Assembly: GCF_030462585.1 (NCBI RefSeq)
Contig: NZ_JASMRU010000006.1
Span: 78,342-121,300 of the forward strand
Length of the DNA: 42,959 nt
Origin: Pseudomonas sp. CAN1
GTDB taxonomy: Bacteria; Pseudomonadota; Gammaproteobacteria; Pseudomonadales; Pseudomonadaceae
Direction: 5' to 3'
A program made the position numbers and the translations under genes. Below are positions 42,138 to 42,959 of the stretch, one piece after another (position 1 is the first letter of the stretch; the number at the start of each line of letters is the position of its first letter). The notes below the pieces were generated by a model. That model was not told where the DNA came from and did no database searches. It worked only from the letters and a program-made list of their open reading frames with translations.

Positions 42138-42959
42138 ACGATCCGCGCTTCGCCCAACTGCTCAAGGAGCGCATCGGCCTGGATGCCGAGTCGGTCGGCG
42201 ACGCGGTGATCGAGCGCGCGGTGCGTCAGCGCTGCAGCAAGGTCAGCGGCGGCAATGCCGAGCAGTACTGGCAGCGACTGCAGGGCTCGGCGGAAGAGGT
42301 GCAGGCGCTGATCGAGGCGGTGATCGTCCCCGAGACCTGGTTCTTCCGCTACCCGGAATCCTTCGGCGCACTGGCTGACCTGGCCACTCGCCGCGTGCTG
42401 GAACTGGCCGGCGCCCGCCCGCTGCGCGTGCTCAGCCTGCCGTGCTCCACCGGCGAGGAACCGTACTCCATCGTCATGGCCCTGCTCGATGCCGGGCTGG
42501 CGCCTTCGGCCTTCCAGGTCGACGCGCTGGACGTCAGCCGCGCCGTGCTGGAGCGCGCCGCGGCCGGGCACTACGGGCGCAATTCGTTCCGTGGTTCGAA
42601 CCTGACTTTCCGTGACCGCTACTTCACCGGGGCGGACAACGATTACCTGCTCGCCGAAGCGGTGCGCCGCAAGGTCGGCTTCCGCACCGGCAACCTGCTG
42701 GCGCCAGGCCTGTTGGCCGGCGAGGCGCCCTACGATTACGTGTTCTGCCGCAACCTGCTGATCTATTTCGATCGCCCGACCCAGGAGCAGGTGGTCGAAG
42801 TGCTGCGCCGCCTGGCGCGCCCCGACGGCGTGCTGTTCATCGGCCCGGCCGAAGCCAGCCTGATGTCCCGCGTGGGGCTGCGGCCGCTGGGTGTGCCGCA
42901 GTCCTTTGCCTTCCCGCTGACCGGTACTGAGCCGCTGACGCGCCCGGAGCCGTTGAACT
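42134..42959 (+). CDS. wspC: CheR-type methyltransferase WspC (3' end outside window)
   Basis: 275 residues are present and the frame is open to the window end. The N-terminal CheR helical domain is followed by VIVPETWFFRYPESF, the SAM loop LSLPCSTGEEPYSIVM and FCRNLLIYFD. It should methylate glutamates of WspA; the TPR tail that distinguishes WspC from plain CheR would lie outside the window. Starts in the wspB stop (ATGA). Confidence 0.9.
   Translation, partial: MNDPRFAQLLKERIGLDAESVGDAVIERAVRQRCSKVSGGNAEQYWQRLQGSAEEVQALIEAVIVPETWFFRYPESFGALADLATRRVLELAGARPLRVLSLPCSTGEEPYSIVMALLDAGLAPSAFQVDALDVSRAVLERAAAGHYGRNSFRGSNLTFRDRYFTGADNDYLLAEAVRRKVGFRTGNLLAPGLLAGEAPYDYVFCRNLLIYFDRPTQEQVVEVLRRLARPDGVLFIGPAEASLMSRVGLRPLGVPQSFAFPLTGTEPLTRPEPLN

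Overview
The window is a GC-rich bacterial chromosome segment from a Pseudomonas, most likely of the P. aeruginosa / P. nitroreducens / P. citronellolis side of the genus. The evidence is the gene content: the osmolyte (NAGGN) cluster, a two-domain polyphosphate:AMP phosphotransferase, an orphan betaine-binding protein next to yjcH-actP, and the start of the wsp surface-sensing operon. The many GTAGGAGCGGAC / GTAGGAGCGAGC palindromes between genes are typical pseudomonad REP sequences. I see no phage, transposase, CRISPR array, rRNA or tRNA; apart from REP-type repeats this looks like core or shell chromosome.

Layout. 1-7.8 kb: end of a patatin-like phospholipase, pirin, an alpha/beta hydrolase paired with an MlaA-like envelope protein, a GNAT acetyltransferase, three small envelope or membrane proteins, a GH17 beta-glucan enzyme and a DUF2061 membrane protein behind a Fur-box-like palindrome. 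8-13.9 kb: betaine-binding protein, acetate symporter pair (yjcH-actP), a cNMP/CBS/nucleotidyltransferase protein translationally coupled to a DnaQ-like exonuclease, and DUF3309. 14-16.8 kb: small membrane proteins, an SDR oxidoreductase, a possible sRNA, YnfA and YheU. 16.8-22.3 kb: the N-acetylglutaminylglutamine amide osmoprotectant operon (amidotransferase, synthetase, M42-type peptidase) with a divergent MarR regulator. 22.3-26.7 kb: TauE/SafE permease, MnmC tRNA-modification enzyme, and the polyphosphate:AMP phosphotransferase. 26.7-27.6 kb: a gene-free repeat island.

27.6-36.8 kb is the most interesting part. It holds a complete PotABCD-type ABC importer, a RibB with a dead GTP-cyclohydrolase II half (RibBX type), a DUF1330 protein, a luciferase-like flavin monooxygenase and a dCache chemoreceptor. 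Three upstream regions in this block, and only these as far as I can see, carry the same 15-bp box (TGGTATACCATAATA, twice exact and once with one change). I read this as a regulon that senses, swims toward, imports and oxidises one small molecule, with its own boost of riboflavin supply. The substrate is unknown, and neither the regulator nor a flavin reductase is encoded in the window.

37-43 kb: a small lipoprotein, a second (4HB-type) chemoreceptor, a YqaA-type membrane protein, then wspA-wspB-wspC (cut by the window end), the receptor, coupling protein and methyltransferase of the Wsp c-di-GMP pathway. All functional calls come from reading sequence motifs by eye; no database search was run.
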